Shown: positions 48,817 through 58,461 of the stretch, piece after piece
How the letters are laid out: each line of letters begins with the position of its first letter
Position numbering within the stretch: position 1 is the first letter of the stretch
From: Ruminococcaceae bacterium R-25
Lineage (GTDB): Bacteria; Bacillota; Clostridia; Saccharofermentanales; Saccharofermentanaceae
Reading direction: 5' to 3'
Assembly: GCA_003149065.1 (NCBI GenBank)
Contig: QGFZ01000002.1
Span: 744,001 to 808,000, forward strand
DNA length: 64,000 bases
The notes under the pieces: generated by a model
Databases searched by the model: none
Told to the model about the DNA's origin: nothing
What the model saw: only the letters and a program-made list of their open reading frames with translations
Translations under genes and position numbers: made by a program

Positions 48817-49879
48817 AATCCAGGACATAATCCAAAAACTTTGTGACACAGGCGATCTGACCCGTGATGAGATCATCACGCTTCTCGAAAACCGTAACTC
48901 TGAGATACAGTCCTATCTCGCGAAAAGAGCTTCCGAAACTGCACAAAAGCACTACGGAAACAAAGTCTACGTAAGAGGCCTTATCGAGTTTACGAACTAC
49001 TGCAGGAACGATTGTTACTACTGCGGTATCAGGTGCGGAAACAAGAATGCCGAGCGATACAGATTATCCAAAGAAGAGATAGTCGAATGCGCTTCCTACG
49101 GATACGGCTTAGGCTTCAGGACTATAGTCCTGCAGGGCGGCGAGGATATGTTCTACACGGACGACATGATGGTGGACATCATAAAGTCGATCAAGAAGGA
49201 ACACCCTGACTGCGCAGTGACGCTTTCGATTGGTGAGAAGAGTTATGAATCTTACAAAGCCTTTTTCGATGCAGGTGCAGACAGATATCTTCTAAGGCAT
49301 GAGACAGCAGACTTTGATCACTACAGAAAGCTCCATCCGGAAAACCTTTCTGCAGAAAACAGACAGCAGTGTCTTTATAACCTGAAGAAGATCGGTTTCC
49401 AGACAGGTGCGGGATTTATGGTAGGTTCACCTTACCAGACCGTTGATAACATCGCTGATGATCTGTTGTTCCTTAAGAAACTTGATCCGGAGATGATCGG
49501 CATCGGTCCCTTCATACCGCACAAGGATACGGTTTTCGCAGACGAGAAAGCAGGAGATCTGAATCTCACATTGTTCCTGTTAAGCGTTATAAGACTGATG
49601 CTTCCGACAGTTCTTTTGCCTGCGACAACAGCACTTGGAACGATAAATCCGAGGGGAAGAGAACTTGGAATTTTGGCGGGCGCGAATGTAGTTATGCCGA
49701 ACTTATCACCCGTTGGTGTCAGAAAGAAATATGCTCTGTACGATAACAAGATATGCACCGGTGAGGAAGCCGCGGAATGCATGAATTGCTTGAAGAACAG
49801 AATAAGCAGTATAGGCTACGAGATCGTCACTGACAGAGGTGACAACATCAAATATTTAGACATGAAACAAGCTAAATAA
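48809..49879 (+). CDS. hydE: [FeFe]-hydrogenase maturase HydE (radical SAM)
   Basis: 356 aa. Radical-SAM motif NYCRNDCYYCGI (CxxxCxxC, about residues 66-73), EFTN before it, then TIVLQGGEDMFYTDD, LSIGEK and HETADFDHYRKLHP. HydE builds part of the dithiomethylamine/CO-CN precursor of the H-cluster. ATG 48809 overlaps the stop of the TM1266-type gene; an in-frame TTG at 48800 is the alternative. It precedes hydF by 33 nt. HydG and HydA are not in the window. Confidence 0.93.
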   Translation: MTEIQDIIQKLCDTGDLTRDEIITLLENRNSEIQSYLAKRASETAQKHYGNKVYVRGLIEFTNYCRNDCYYCGIRCGNKNAERYRLSKEEIVECASYGYGLGFRTIVLQGGEDMFYTDDMMVDIIKSIKKEHPDCAVTLSIGEKSYESYKAFFDAGADRYLLRHETADFDHYRKLHPENLSAENRQQCLYNLKKIGFQTGAGFMVGSPYQTVDNIADDLLFLKKLDPEMIGIGPFIPHKDTVFADEKAGDLNLTLFLLSVIRLMLPTVLLPATTALGTINPRGRELGILAGANVVMPNLSPVGVRKKYALYDNKICTGEEAAECMNCLKNRISSIGYEIVTDRGDNIKYLDMKQAK

Positions 49880-49912
49880 AATGTACGATCCTAAATCAAT
49901 GAGAGGTATACA

Positions 49913-51055
49913 ATGGAACGCACACACATTGCATTTTTTGGGCGCCGAAATGCAGGCAAATCAAGCCTCGTAAACAGGTTTACATCTCAGGAGCTTTCCA
50001 TAGTTTCTGATGTGGCAGGCACAACTACGGACCCTGTCAGAAAGACGATGGAACTGCTGCCTTTAGGTCCTGTAATCATAATCGACACTCCCGGCATCGA
50101 CGATGAGGGAGCGCTCGGAAACCAGCGTATCGAGAGAAGTATCAGAGTTCTTGACGAGACCGATATCGCGATCCTTGTTGTTGACGGCAGCATCGGAATG
50201 GCAGATGACGAGAAGCAGCTTATTGATGAATTTAAAAAGCGCAGGATACCGTATCTTGTTGTAATCAACAAGAGCGATCTCGGCGCGTCTGAAGTGCCTG
50301 AAGGTGCAATGGTGGTTAGCGCTCTTAAGGGCGAAGGCATAGAGGAATTAAAGGAGAAGGTAGCTGTCATTATCAGCCAGCGCAAATCCCGTCCTCTGGT
50401 ATCTGACCTTGTTGAAGAAGGCGACCTTGTCGTCCTCGTAGTACCGATTGACAAGTCCGCTCCTAAGGACCGCCTTATCCTGCCTCAGCAGATGGTCATA
50501 AGAGACCTCTTAGGCAAGGGCGCCATTCCTGTTGTAGTTAAGGATACTGAGCTTGCCATAGCGCTCGAAAAAGTCGGCAAGGTAAGAATGGTAATTACCG
50601 ACAGTCAGGCTTTCGCAAAGGTATCGAAGATCGTTCCGAAGGAAATTCCGCTGACGTCTTTTTCAATCCTGATGGCTAGATTCAAGGGTATTCTTGACCA
50701 GTCGATCGAAGGTGCTAATATGCTCGACAAGTTACAGGACGGAGCAAAGATCCTGATCAGCGAAGGCTGCACCCATCACCGCCAGTGTGAAGACATCGGA
50801 ACGGTAAAGCTCCCTGGATGGATTAGGGAATATACGGGCGTTGATTTTGAATTCAAGTTCACGTCTGGCCTTGAGTTCCCCAAAGACCTTTCAGAGTACG
50901 ATCTTATAATCCATTGCGGTGCATGCATGTTAGGCGAGACCGAAGTTAACAGCCGTTACCGGAAGGCAAAAGACCAGGGCATACCAATGACTAACTATGG
51001 TATTGCGATCGGTAAGATGAAAGGTATTTTAGACAGGGTAATTACTTTCTATTGA
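49913..51055 (+). CDS. hydF: [FeFe]-hydrogenase maturation GTPase HydF
   Basis: 380 aa. GTPase domain with FGRRNAGKSSLVNRF (P-loop), GTTTDPV (switch), DTPGIDD and NKSD. C-terminal cluster/dimer domain with the HydF ligands CTHHRQC and, later, HCGACM, the CxH...HCxxC pattern of the family. It scaffolds the H-cluster precursor and hands it to HydA. Its stop overlaps the end of the convergent YwaF-like gene by 14 bases. Confidence 0.95.
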   Translation: MERTHIAFFGRRNAGKSSLVNRFTSQELSIVSDVAGTTTDPVRKTMELLPLGPVIIIDTPGIDDEGALGNQRIERSIRVLDETDIAILVVDGSIGMADDEKQLIDEFKKRRIPYLVVINKSDLGASEVPEGAMVVSALKGEGIEELKEKVAVIISQRKSRPLVSDLVEEGDLVVLVVPIDKSAPKDRLILPQQMVIRDLLGKGAIPVVVKDTELAIALEKVGKVRMVITDSQAFAKVSKIVPKEIPLTSFSILMARFKGILDQSIEGANMLDKLQDGAKILISEGCTHHRQCEDIGTVKLPGWIREYTGVDFEFKFTSGLEFPKDLSEYDLIIHCGACMLGETEVNSRYRKAKDQGIPMTNYGIAIGKMKGILDRVITFY

Positions 51056-51746
51056 TCAGATTTAAGAGAGAGTAGATTCCATATTCCAACACAAGTATCA
51101 ATAAGATACAAACTGCAAGGCCGGCGATATAGTATGTATCGCCGGTCAAATTATGTATCCACTCAAGAGGAGAGCTTTCCGGTGGATACATGAGATACAT
51201 GTAATTCTCTCCAGTGTTCTGATTAAGGACATAGATGGGAGGGGTAACAAGTGCCAGAAACATACATGGGTACCAGATGTGCTTGAAAGATACCCTTACG
51301 GTTTTCCTGACAAGGAAAAACAAGGGGATAAACACTAAAAGCGTGTGCGTGAAAAAGCAGAGCATCGGAAGGTAAGACCAGAAGGGCTTATATGTCCAGT
51401 CTGGGAAAAGTAGAGCGCCGACGGCCCCCGGCATTATGAGGACCAGGGAGATCTCGGAAAAGAAAGACTGGAGCCTGCCCTTAGTTAATGAGGCCAAAAG
51501 ATTTACGAAGATTCCGATATTGCAGAGATGAAGGGGCAGGAGGTCTAAATAGTTCCTTCCTTCGCTCAAAAGGAAGAGATCCTGGAGAGCTTCGCCTAAG
51601 AACAGGGCAACGGAGAGGATAATGGCGGCTTTCCGGGCATGATCTTCAGAACTCCTTCTTAAGACCAGAAGTCCTATGGTTACCGCTATTGCGATGACTA
51701 TGAGCATCCCTATGTGCTCCGGACAGAAATGCGAGAATGTCGTCAT
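51042..51746 (-). CDS. YwaF/TIGR02206-like membrane protein
   Basis: 234 aa if started at ATG 51746 with CGGAG upstream. Six or seven helices. LDLLPLHLCNIGIFVNLLASL and YLPMLCFFTHTLLVFIPLFF are characteristic of a widespread Bacillota integral-membrane family (YwaF). No function is established. It is divergent from the histidine-kinase gene, with about 130 bases between starts. Confidence 0.75.
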   Translation of the reverse strand: MTTFSHFCPEHIGMLIVIAIAVTIGLLVLRRSSEDHARKAAIILSVALFLGEALQDLFLLSEGRNYLDLLPLHLCNIGIFVNLLASLTKGRLQSFFSEISLVLIMPGAVGALLFPDWTYKPFWSYLPMLCFFTHTLLVFIPLFFLVRKTVRVSFKHIWYPCMFLALVTPPIYVLNQNTGENYMYLMYPPESSPLEWIHNLTGDTYYIAGLAVCILLILVLEYGIYSLLNLINRK

Positions 51747-51880
51747 CTTTGATAAAACTCCGTTTGAATAATTTAATTGTATCACGGCCTGATTTCCGTG
51801 ACTGTTTTGTGCAGTCGTTCAGATTGCGGTTGCCCATTTTCTTATTTATTATGAATCCATCAGTATCAGTTGAGGTTTTT

Positions 51881-54436
51881 ATGCGCAATAACCGCACGAC
51901 ACTTGTAACGACACTTACAGCGACCTTCGTCCTTATGGCATTGCTGGTCGCTTATACTACAATGCTTATGTACAAGTCGTCTTATTCTCATACCTATGAG
52001 CTAGGAAATGATAAGGCGGCAGCCATAACAGCTGATATTGAGAATTATCTTGAGACCGCGAGATCAGTCCTCTGGGTGGCAGCAGATACCGTAGACCACA
52101 TGGTCGCAAAGGGCGCCACAAACGAGGAGATCGTTGAATATATCACCCGTGAGTCAACAAATACAGCTTCCCAGTTCGATGAGAGCTACACTGGCCTTTA
52201 CGGCTATATCAATGGCAAGTACGTCGACGGTGTCGGCTGGGTACCGCCGGCAGATTACGATCCTACCGTAAGAGACTGGTACAAGGATGCTGTTGCTGCA
52301 GGCGGAGAACCTCTGGTAGTAAATCCCTATGTAGATGCTCAGACGGGAAATGTGATCATATCAGTATGCAAAGCGCTCACTAATAACAATGACGTATTGG
52401 GCCTTGACCTTACACTTTCAGGCGTTCAGGAAACAGTCGAGGGCATTCAGATCGATGGCAAAGGATATGGATTTATCCTAAATTACGACGGTACGGTAAT
52501 AGCCCATAAGAACGGAAATGAGAAGGGCAAGAACTATAGCGAAGATCCCGAGAAGAAAGATCTCTATGAGAAGATCATGAGCGTCGGCAAGGGAAATTTC
52601 GAGATGGACATTGACGGCAAGACGTGCACGGTCTTTGTCGATGAGATCCATAACCAGTGGCACTTAGCTATCGTTGTTCAGAAAAACACGCTTCTGACGA
52701 ATACCTTTACGGTCCTTTTTGTAAGCATTCTTACCGGCCTTTTAGTTTACTCATTGATCTCGTTTTTCATCATCATCGGTTACAGACATGAGAGCAAGAA
52801 CAACAAGCGAATGGAAGAAATGAAGGCCAATGAGCAGAAGAGGGAATATGAAGCTAAGCTCCTCGTGCTCGAAAAGAAGGCGGCTGACTCTGCAAACAAA
52901 GCCAAGAGTGACTTTTTGGCTGACATGTCCCACGAGATAAGAACACCTATCAATGCCGTGCTCGGAATGAATGAGATGATTTTAAGAGAGTCAAAAGACG
53001 AACAGATCCTTGAGTATTCTTCCAACATCAAGAGCGCCGGAAACACGCTTTTGTCGATCATAAATAACATTCTGGATTTCTCGAAGATCGAAGATGGCAA
53101 GATGAATCTTGTTCCTGTTGAATTTGATATCGCAGAGCTTATCAATAATCTCGTAAATGCGATCAGCGAACGTGCGCGTTCCAAGGGATTGGAATACCAC
53201 GTCGAAGTTGATGAGACTATTCCTTCTAAGATTTACGGAGACGACGTAAGGATCAGCCAGATCGTATTAAACCTCCTTACCAATGCAGTCAAATACACTG
53301 AGACGGGAAGCGTCACTTTGCGCGTTAAGAATATCGGAACAACTGACGGCAATGTCAAACTCCGCTTCGAAGTTGCCGATACGGGAATCGGAATCAAGGA
53401 AGAAGATCTGGGCAAGCTTTTCGAATCTTTCAAGCGTATCGAAGAAAAGCGCAACCGTCATATCGAAGGAACGGGCCTTGGTATCTCCATTGTCTGCAAG
53501 CTCCTTGCCATGATGAACAGCAAGCTCGATGTCGAGAGTAAGTATGCGATTGGTTCTACATTCGGTTTTGATCTGAACCTTAAAGTCGTTGATGATACTC
53601 CTGTCGGCAAATACGACGAGAAGAGGAAGAGCGCGCTTGCTGCACAGAGCGAGGAAACACATATCTTTGCACCTGATGCAAAGGTGCTCGTAACTGACGA
53701 CAACGGCATGAACCTCAAGGTTGCTGCCAACTTCATGAAGATCTTCGGAATAAATCCTGTTACCTGTTCTTCAGGTAAGGAGACTATTGAACTGATGAAG
53801 AAGAACAAGTTCGATGTCGTTTTCTTGGATCACATGATGCCCAACATGGACGGCATGGAAACACTTAAGATCCTTAAGGATGAAAACCTCCTTAACGGAG
53901 CTTCTGTTATCGCGCTTACCGCCAATGCGATCGCAGGTGCTGAAGACCAGTATCTGAAGGCAGGCTTTGACGGCTATCTTTCAAAGCCGATCATGATAAA
54001 TGATATTGAAAAAGCATTAAAGAGATTCCTTCCTGCTGATGTGATCTCAGATAATCAGGACACAGTTTCTGAAAAGAAGACTAACTCTCTGTCACTTGAT
54101 AAAGCGCGTTCATTAGGCCTCAATGTTGACGCAGGTCTCATGTATACATGCAATGAAGAAGATTTCTATATGGATCTTTTGCAGGAGTATGCGGAAAGCG
54201 CTTCCGGCAAGTGTTCTGAATTGTCTTCCTATCTCGAAAACGATGACCTCAAAAACTATGAGATATTAGTCCATTCCCTAAAGAGCGCATCGAAGACTGT
54301 TGGCGCTGATGAACTGTCCGAAAAGGCTAAGGCTTTGGAGCAGGCTTCAAGAGAATTGGATAAGGATTTCGTTAAGGCTAACCACGAAGAATTTGTACAG
54401 CTTTTCGAAGAACTCGCACAGAAGATCCTCGGATAA
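51881..54436 (+). CDS. hybrid sensor histidine kinase with response-regulator and HPt domains
   Basis: 851 aa from ATG 51881 (GAGG 5 nt upstream; an earlier in-frame ATG at 51851 lacks an RBS). Helix about 10-32, an extracytoplasmic Cache-type domain (about 35-275; GVGWVPPADYDPTVRDWYKD), helix about 283-305, HisKA with DMSHEIRTP (His351), HATPase with LNLLTNAVKYTETG, VADTGIGI and GTGLGISI, then a REC domain with phosphoacceptor in VFLDHMMPNMDG (Asp650), and a C-terminal HPt with ILVHSLKSASK (His798). It should autophosphorylate and relay phosphate through Asp to the HPt His, then to an unlinked regulator. The N-terminal Cache domain suggests sensing of small extracellular molecules. Confidence 0.92.
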   Translation: MRNNRTTLVTTLTATFVLMALLVAYTTMLMYKSSYSHTYELGNDKAAAITADIENYLETARSVLWVAADTVDHMVAKGATNEEIVEYITRESTNTASQFDESYTGLYGYINGKYVDGVGWVPPADYDPTVRDWYKDAVAAGGEPLVVNPYVDAQTGNVIISVCKALTNNNDVLGLDLTLSGVQETVEGIQIDGKGYGFILNYDGTVIAHKNGNEKGKNYSEDPEKKDLYEKIMSVGKGNFEMDIDGKTCTVFVDEIHNQWHLAIVVQKNTLLTNTFTVLFVSILTGLLVYSLISFFIIIGYRHESKNNKRMEEMKANEQKREYEAKLLVLEKKAADSANKAKSDFLADMSHEIRTPINAVLGMNEMILRESKDEQILEYSSNIKSAGNTLLSIINNILDFSKIEDGKMNLVPVEFDIAELINNLVNAISERARSKGLEYHVEVDETIPSKIYGDDVRISQIVLNLLTNAVKYTETGSVTLRVKNIGTTDGNVKLRFEVADTGIGIKEEDLGKLFESFKRIEEKRNRHIEGTGLGISIVCKLLAMMNSKLDVESKYAIGSTFGFDLNLKVVDDTPVGKYDEKRKSALAAQSEETHIFAPDAKVLVTDDNGMNLKVAANFMKIFGINPVTCSSGKETIELMKKNKFDVVFLDHMMPNMDGMETLKILKDENLLNGASVIALTANAIAGAEDQYLKAGFDGYLSKPIMINDIEKALKRFLPADVISDNQDTVSEKKTNSLSLDKARSLGLNVDAGLMYTCNEEDFYMDLLQEYAESASGKCSELSSYLENDDLKNYEILVHSLKSASKTVGADELSEKAKALEQASRELDKDFVKANHEEFVQLFEELAQKILG

Positions 54437-54526
54437 CCGAAATATCAAGCAACATCTAGAATTCTAGCGTTTCCCTATGTTATATTAAAAGGGTAGTAAT
54501 CCTTTTAGGGATAGGGGGGATTTATT

Positions 54527-56329
54527 ATGTTCGTAAACAAACTCAATCAGCTGTACAAGCCTTACAGACGTTTGTATTATTCTGATGCAACGTCAGAGCA
54601 GATCGAAGCTTTCCGCAAAGGAACGCCTTTTGAAGCTGTCAGTAAGTTCGAAGGTGCTTTCGGAACTTACGATCACGTTGGCGTTTTCTATGTAAAGCAG
54701 CTCGGCAGATTCGTAATCGGAATCGAATACAGAGTAGGCGATGAACGCGTCCGTTATCCGGATGACCTTAAGTACATTGAGCTTGAGGGCACATTTTTCT
54801 ACTCTGTTGAAGTCGACGACGGCGTTCCGACAGACAAGGATGCAATAAGGGAGATCTTCGAAAAGATCGCTCTGGATGACGATGCCCACAGATCTTATTC
54901 CGACCTCTCGATCAAGGAAGAGACGGAAGTCATTGGAATTTTCGAGAGCGAGAGAAAAGAGAGGATCCTCTACGAATGGAAGGTCGATATCGACCGTGCT
55001 GCTGCCATCATCAATGATGACATGGATGCACTGAAAAAGAAGACTCTTTATAGGCAGTCGTTTTTCGATCCGATCACAAAACATTACAACTGGAACCACC
55101 TCCAGGCCTTCCTTGAGATGCCGATGGACTATGGAATCAACGATTATGCGTTTGTCCATTTCGACATCAAGGAATTCAGGGTCATTAATGAGGTGTATGG
55201 CCATATTGCCGCTAACAGAGTGCTTTGTAACATTGTTAAAGCGATGAACGAGGCTGAATTTGTCTATGCAAGTGCCAGATGCCACAACGATAATTTCGCC
55301 ATGATGATCGAAGACATGCCTGAGGATGAGATGATCGAATGCCTACAGGATTTCTTCGAAAAACTCTCTTATTTCGATGGTGATCCTAACTATAAGATCT
55401 ACTACAGAGTCGGCGTTGTTCCAATGCAGAGAACGATCCTTAACGGCAACCGTGTAGCAGATGCGGCAAAGCTCGCCCAGTCTTTGGGTCAGAACATGAA
55501 TAAGACGGAGATCACCATCTTCACGGATAAGATGCATGATGACATCTCCTGGGGTAATTACATCAAGGCGTCCATGGATAATGCCGTTTCAAATGACGAG
55601 TTCATGGTCTTCTTCCAGCCGAAGTTCGATATTACAGGTGATGAAACAGTTCTGAAGGGCATTGAAGCACTCGTAAGATGGAATTACAGACAGGAGGACA
55701 TCTTGTCTCCGGTTAAGTTCGTTCCTTTCTTCGAGAGGGACGGATCTATCGGAAAGATCGATGATGTTGTCTTGAAAAAGTCCTGCGAGACTCTGGCAAG
55801 ATGGAAGAGAGAAGGCAAGAACCTCTATACGGTTTCTGTTAACCTTTCAAGGAGCAGGTTCTATTTTGAGAACCTCATTGATCACCTGGTATCGATCGTT
55901 GACAGCTATCATGTTGACCATCACTACATTGAATTCGAGCTTACTGAGAGCGCTACTTACGAAGACATGGACCACATGATGGGTATCCTCGAAGAACTCC
56001 GTGATAAAGGTTTCCAGATCTCAATGGATGACTTCGGTACCGGTTATTCTTCTTTGTCTCTTTTGACCGAGATGCCTCTTGATACGCTTAAGATCGACAA
56101 GAGCTTTGTTGACAAGCTCGGTCTGGAGCATGAGAAGAAGAGCGATGTCGCAGTAATAAGCCACATCATTTCTCTTGCAAAAGAACTCGGCTTCACGACT
56201 CTGGCAGAAGGCGCCGAAAACGAGGCCCAGGTAAGAAGGCTCAAGGAATTGGGCTGCGAGACCATACAGGGATACTATTTCAGCAAGCCGGTTACGATCG
56301 AAGAGTTTGAGAAAAAGTATATTAAATAA
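54527..56329 (+). CDS. EAL c-di-GMP phosphodiesterase with degenerate GGDEF
   Basis: 600 aa, soluble. N-terminal 170 residues form an unclear sensor. Residues about 200-325 have the GGDEF fold (FDIKEFRVINEVYGHIAANR) but the active loop is RCHNDNFAMM instead of GGDEF, so it is not a cyclase. The EAL domain (about 345-595) is complete: GIEALVRW, ELTESATYED, DDFGTGYSSLSLL, DKSF, AEGAENEAQ and IQGYYFSKPV. It should hydrolyse c-di-GMP to pGpG. It follows the hybrid kinase after 90 bases and may be part of its output or independently expressed. Confidence 0.9.
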   Translation: MFVNKLNQLYKPYRRLYYSDATSEQIEAFRKGTPFEAVSKFEGAFGTYDHVGVFYVKQLGRFVIGIEYRVGDERVRYPDDLKYIELEGTFFYSVEVDDGVPTDKDAIREIFEKIALDDDAHRSYSDLSIKEETEVIGIFESERKERILYEWKVDIDRAAAIINDDMDALKKKTLYRQSFFDPITKHYNWNHLQAFLEMPMDYGINDYAFVHFDIKEFRVINEVYGHIAANRVLCNIVKAMNEAEFVYASARCHNDNFAMMIEDMPEDEMIECLQDFFEKLSYFDGDPNYKIYYRVGVVPMQRTILNGNRVADAAKLAQSLGQNMNKTEITIFTDKMHDDISWGNYIKASMDNAVSNDEFMVFFQPKFDITGDETVLKGIEALVRWNYRQEDILSPVKFVPFFERDGSIGKIDDVVLKKSCETLARWKREGKNLYTVSVNLSRSRFYFENLIDHLVSIVDSYHVDHHYIEFELTESATYEDMDHMMGILEELRDKGFQISMDDFGTGYSSLSLLTEMPLDTLKIDKSFVDKLGLEHEKKSDVAVISHIISLAKELGFTTLAEGAENEAQVRRLKELGCETIQGYYFSKPVTIEEFEKKYIK

Positions 56330-56352
56330 TTCAAATATAACCTGTTAAATAA

Positions 56353-56385
56353 AAAGACCCGTAAACATTGAGTTTGCGGGTCTTT
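56353..56385 (+). terminator. terminator after the EAL gene
   Basis: AAAGACCCGTAAAC (56353-56366) pairs with GTTTGCGGGTCTTT (56372-56385) around a short ATTGA loop, with one G-T pair; only a weak T tail. Confidence 0.8.
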
Positions 56386-56414
56386 AGTCTTAATGACGCT
56401 CTTGAATTATTGTA

Positions 56415-56443
56415 TTGTTGATTTTGTTTTACGGGTGTACAAT
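56415..56443 (+). promoter_or_regulatory. promoter of a leaderless transporter mRNA
   Basis: TTGTTG (56415-56420), 17-nt spacer and TACAAT (56438-56443). The transcript would start about 3 nt before the ATG at 56453, where no Shine-Dalgarno exists. Confidence 0.55.
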
Positions 56444-56452
56444 CGTGTCGCT

Positions 56453-57565
56453 ATGTTGGAACGAATCAAGAAAGACCCTGTATTTTTCATCTCCGGGATA
56501 CTTGCGATAGTATCCTGTTTCTTTGTCATACCTGACGCGAAGTATTTAGAATATATTGATTTCAGGGTCTTAGCTATCCTGTTCTGCATGATGCTCGTCG
56601 TATCTGAACTCGTTATTCTCGGAGTTTTCGATAAGCTCACAAATAAGCTCTTGTCCAAAGTAAATTCATCAAGGCTCGTATCCCTGATCCTCGTCTGGCT
56701 TGCATTCTTCATGGGCATGCTCCTCACAAATGACGTTACGCTCGTAACGCTCGTGCCTTTCGCAATCGCGCTCATGAAGTCATTCGACGACAGGAGAACA
56801 CTGACATTCACCTTGATCTTAATGACTGTCGCAACCAATCTGGGAAGCATGCAGACACCGATTGGAAACCCTCAGAATATCTATCTTTACACGTACTACA
56901 ACATGGAGATAGGGCACTTCCTGGCATTGGTCCTGCCGTATTCTTTATGTTCTCTAGTGCTCGTTACCATTGCGGTATTTATCCTCTGCAAGGATATGAA
57001 GATCCGGCACGAAGAGAAGACCGAAGAAAAGAAGATATCCGTATTAAAACTTGCAATCTGCGCAGTGCTCTTTGTGTTGAGCCTCCTGGTCGTCTTAAGG
57101 GTAATCCACTTCCTGATCGCATTTGCAGTGCTCGCTGTGGTAATGCTCATTATGGACAGAAAAGCATTTAAGGGTGTCGATTATACGCTCCTTATCACAT
57201 TCGTATTCTTCTTTGTTTTCGTAGGCAACATGGGAAGGATCGATGCAGTTTACGAAGCAATATCGAAGATCGTCGAAAAGTCACCCGCGCTTACCGCGAT
57301 CATTTCCTCACAGGTAATAAGCAACGTTCCGGCAGCTATCCTCCTGTCTGTATTTACAAACAACGCAGATGCCCTTGTGATCGGCTCGAACTTAGGCGGC
57401 CTCGGAACTCTCATCGCGAGCATGGCAAGCCTTATTACATATAAGTTCCATGCAGCGCTCCCGAAAGCAAAAGAAAAGACAGTAAGCTACGTAGGTGCTT
57501 TTTCTATTGTAAATATCGTGTTCCTTGCTGTGCTTTTAGCGCTTTATTTCTTAATTCGGAAATAA
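56453..57565 (+). CDS. ArsB/CitMHS-type anion permease
   Basis: 370 aa with ten or eleven helices. Family marks: LLTNDVTLVTLVPFAIAL (about 88-105), NLGSMQTPIGNPQNIYLY (about 130-147) and SQVISNVPAAILLS (about 290-303), the inverted-repeat Asn/Pro motifs of the ion-transporter superfamily (ArsB, NhaD, citrate/phosphate carriers). The substrate is unknown. ATG 56453 is chosen from the family start; an in-frame GTG at 56435 lies within the predicted promoter. Confidence 0.82.
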   Translation: MLERIKKDPVFFISGILAIVSCFFVIPDAKYLEYIDFRVLAILFCMMLVVSELVILGVFDKLTNKLLSKVNSSRLVSLILVWLAFFMGMLLTNDVTLVTLVPFAIALMKSFDDRRTLTFTLILMTVATNLGSMQTPIGNPQNIYLYTYYNMEIGHFLALVLPYSLCSLVLVTIAVFILCKDMKIRHEEKTEEKKISVLKLAICAVLFVLSLLVVLRVIHFLIAFAVLAVVMLIMDRKAFKGVDYTLLITFVFFFVFVGNMGRIDAVYEAISKIVEKSPALTAIISSQVISNVPAAILLSVFTNNADALVIGSNLGGLGTLIASMASLITYKFHAALPKAKEKTVSYVGAFSIVNIVFLAVLLALYFLIRK

Positions 57566-57609
57566 AGACTTTTGCTTAAGAAGTGAATGAGTCATCTTAT
57601 AAATCCCTG

Positions 57610-58017
57610 TCAGCGGGCCATGTCGATAACGGCGTCAAGATTTTTTACGTCTACGGTTATTCCGTAATACCCGGGATCGACTATTGCGCCGATCTTTACC
57701 GGTGTCTTTCCTTCGTTTACTTCTCTGTTGGTCTTAAGCACTTCGCAAAATTCGGAATGTATCAGAAGATATCCCGCGCGTCCTGTCTTTTCGAAGAATT
57801 CTACCGCACGCTCCTGAGTGGAAAATAACGGCAGATATCCGGTGTCGTCAGGGCCGGGAATAAGGAATAGTCTGGTACCGCCGTCTTTGTGGTCACCGAA
57901 TGGGGTTGAAAACCAAACTTTTATCTTCCCGAATTCACGAAGGAATTCCACATCGTTGATCTGTTTCTTCTCGTGCTGCTCTAACAGTTTTAGAGCCTGT
58001 TCTTCATGGTTATCCAT
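57610..58017 (-). CDS. SseB-like protein
   Basis: 135 aa. A helical N-terminus followed by the SseB-type core: LFLIPGPDDTGYLPLFSTQERAVEFFEKTG with a YLPxFt-like strand and KIGAIVDPGYYGITVDV. Function of this widespread domain is unclear. The start ATG overlaps the stop of the upstream gene at 58010, making a two-gene unit. Confidence 0.65.
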   Translation of the reverse strand: MDNHEEQALKLLEQHEKKQINDVEFLREFGKIKVWFSTPFGDHKDGGTRLFLIPGPDDTGYLPLFSTQERAVEFFEKTGRAGYLLIHSEFCEVLKTNREVNEGKTPVKIGAIVDPGYYGITVDVKNLDAVIDMAR

Positions 58018-58420
58018 ATTCTGCCTCCTGTTCTGTAAGGTTAGGATGCGCCTGTGCCTGGTTTTCGAGTTCCTGTTTTAAGCTGTTGTAATCCTGCAGG
58101 AAGATAACGTTGATCAGTATATCTAAAGCTTCTGCAAAATAAGCTATACCTTTTTCCATTCCGCTGGCAGTGTATTCATAAAGGGCGCTGTTGTAGGAGA
58201 GCCCCAGATCTCTGAACAGCTTCATTACATCAACCTGTCTGCCGTGAACGTAAATGTCCAGTTCCAATGCGGACTCAAAGTTCGTATGATCTATTGAGAT
58301 GATTACATCGCGGTTCTTCCAGGCGATCCTCTCGTAGTTAATGCTGCTTAATTCGAGCCATATGCTGTAACCGCAATCTATAAGGAAGGCCATCTTGTTT
58401 TCGCATAATGTTTTAAACAT
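58010..58420 (-). CDS. unknown soluble protein
   Basis: 136 aa, AAGGAGG 7 nt before the ATG. FLIDCGYSIWLELSSINYERIAWKNRDVII and FESALELDIYVHG show an alpha/beta pattern without a known motif. It is translationally coupled to the SseB-like gene. Confidence 0.5.
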   Translation of the reverse strand: MFKTLCENKMAFLIDCGYSIWLELSSINYERIAWKNRDVIISIDHTNFESALELDIYVHGRQVDVMKLFRDLGLSYNSALYEYTASGMEKGIAYFAEALDILINVIFLQDYNSLKQELENQAQAHPNLTEQEAEYG

Positions 58421-58461
58421 GTTACAGGTCCTCCTTTCCGGGAATTGAACCGGTGATCAAA

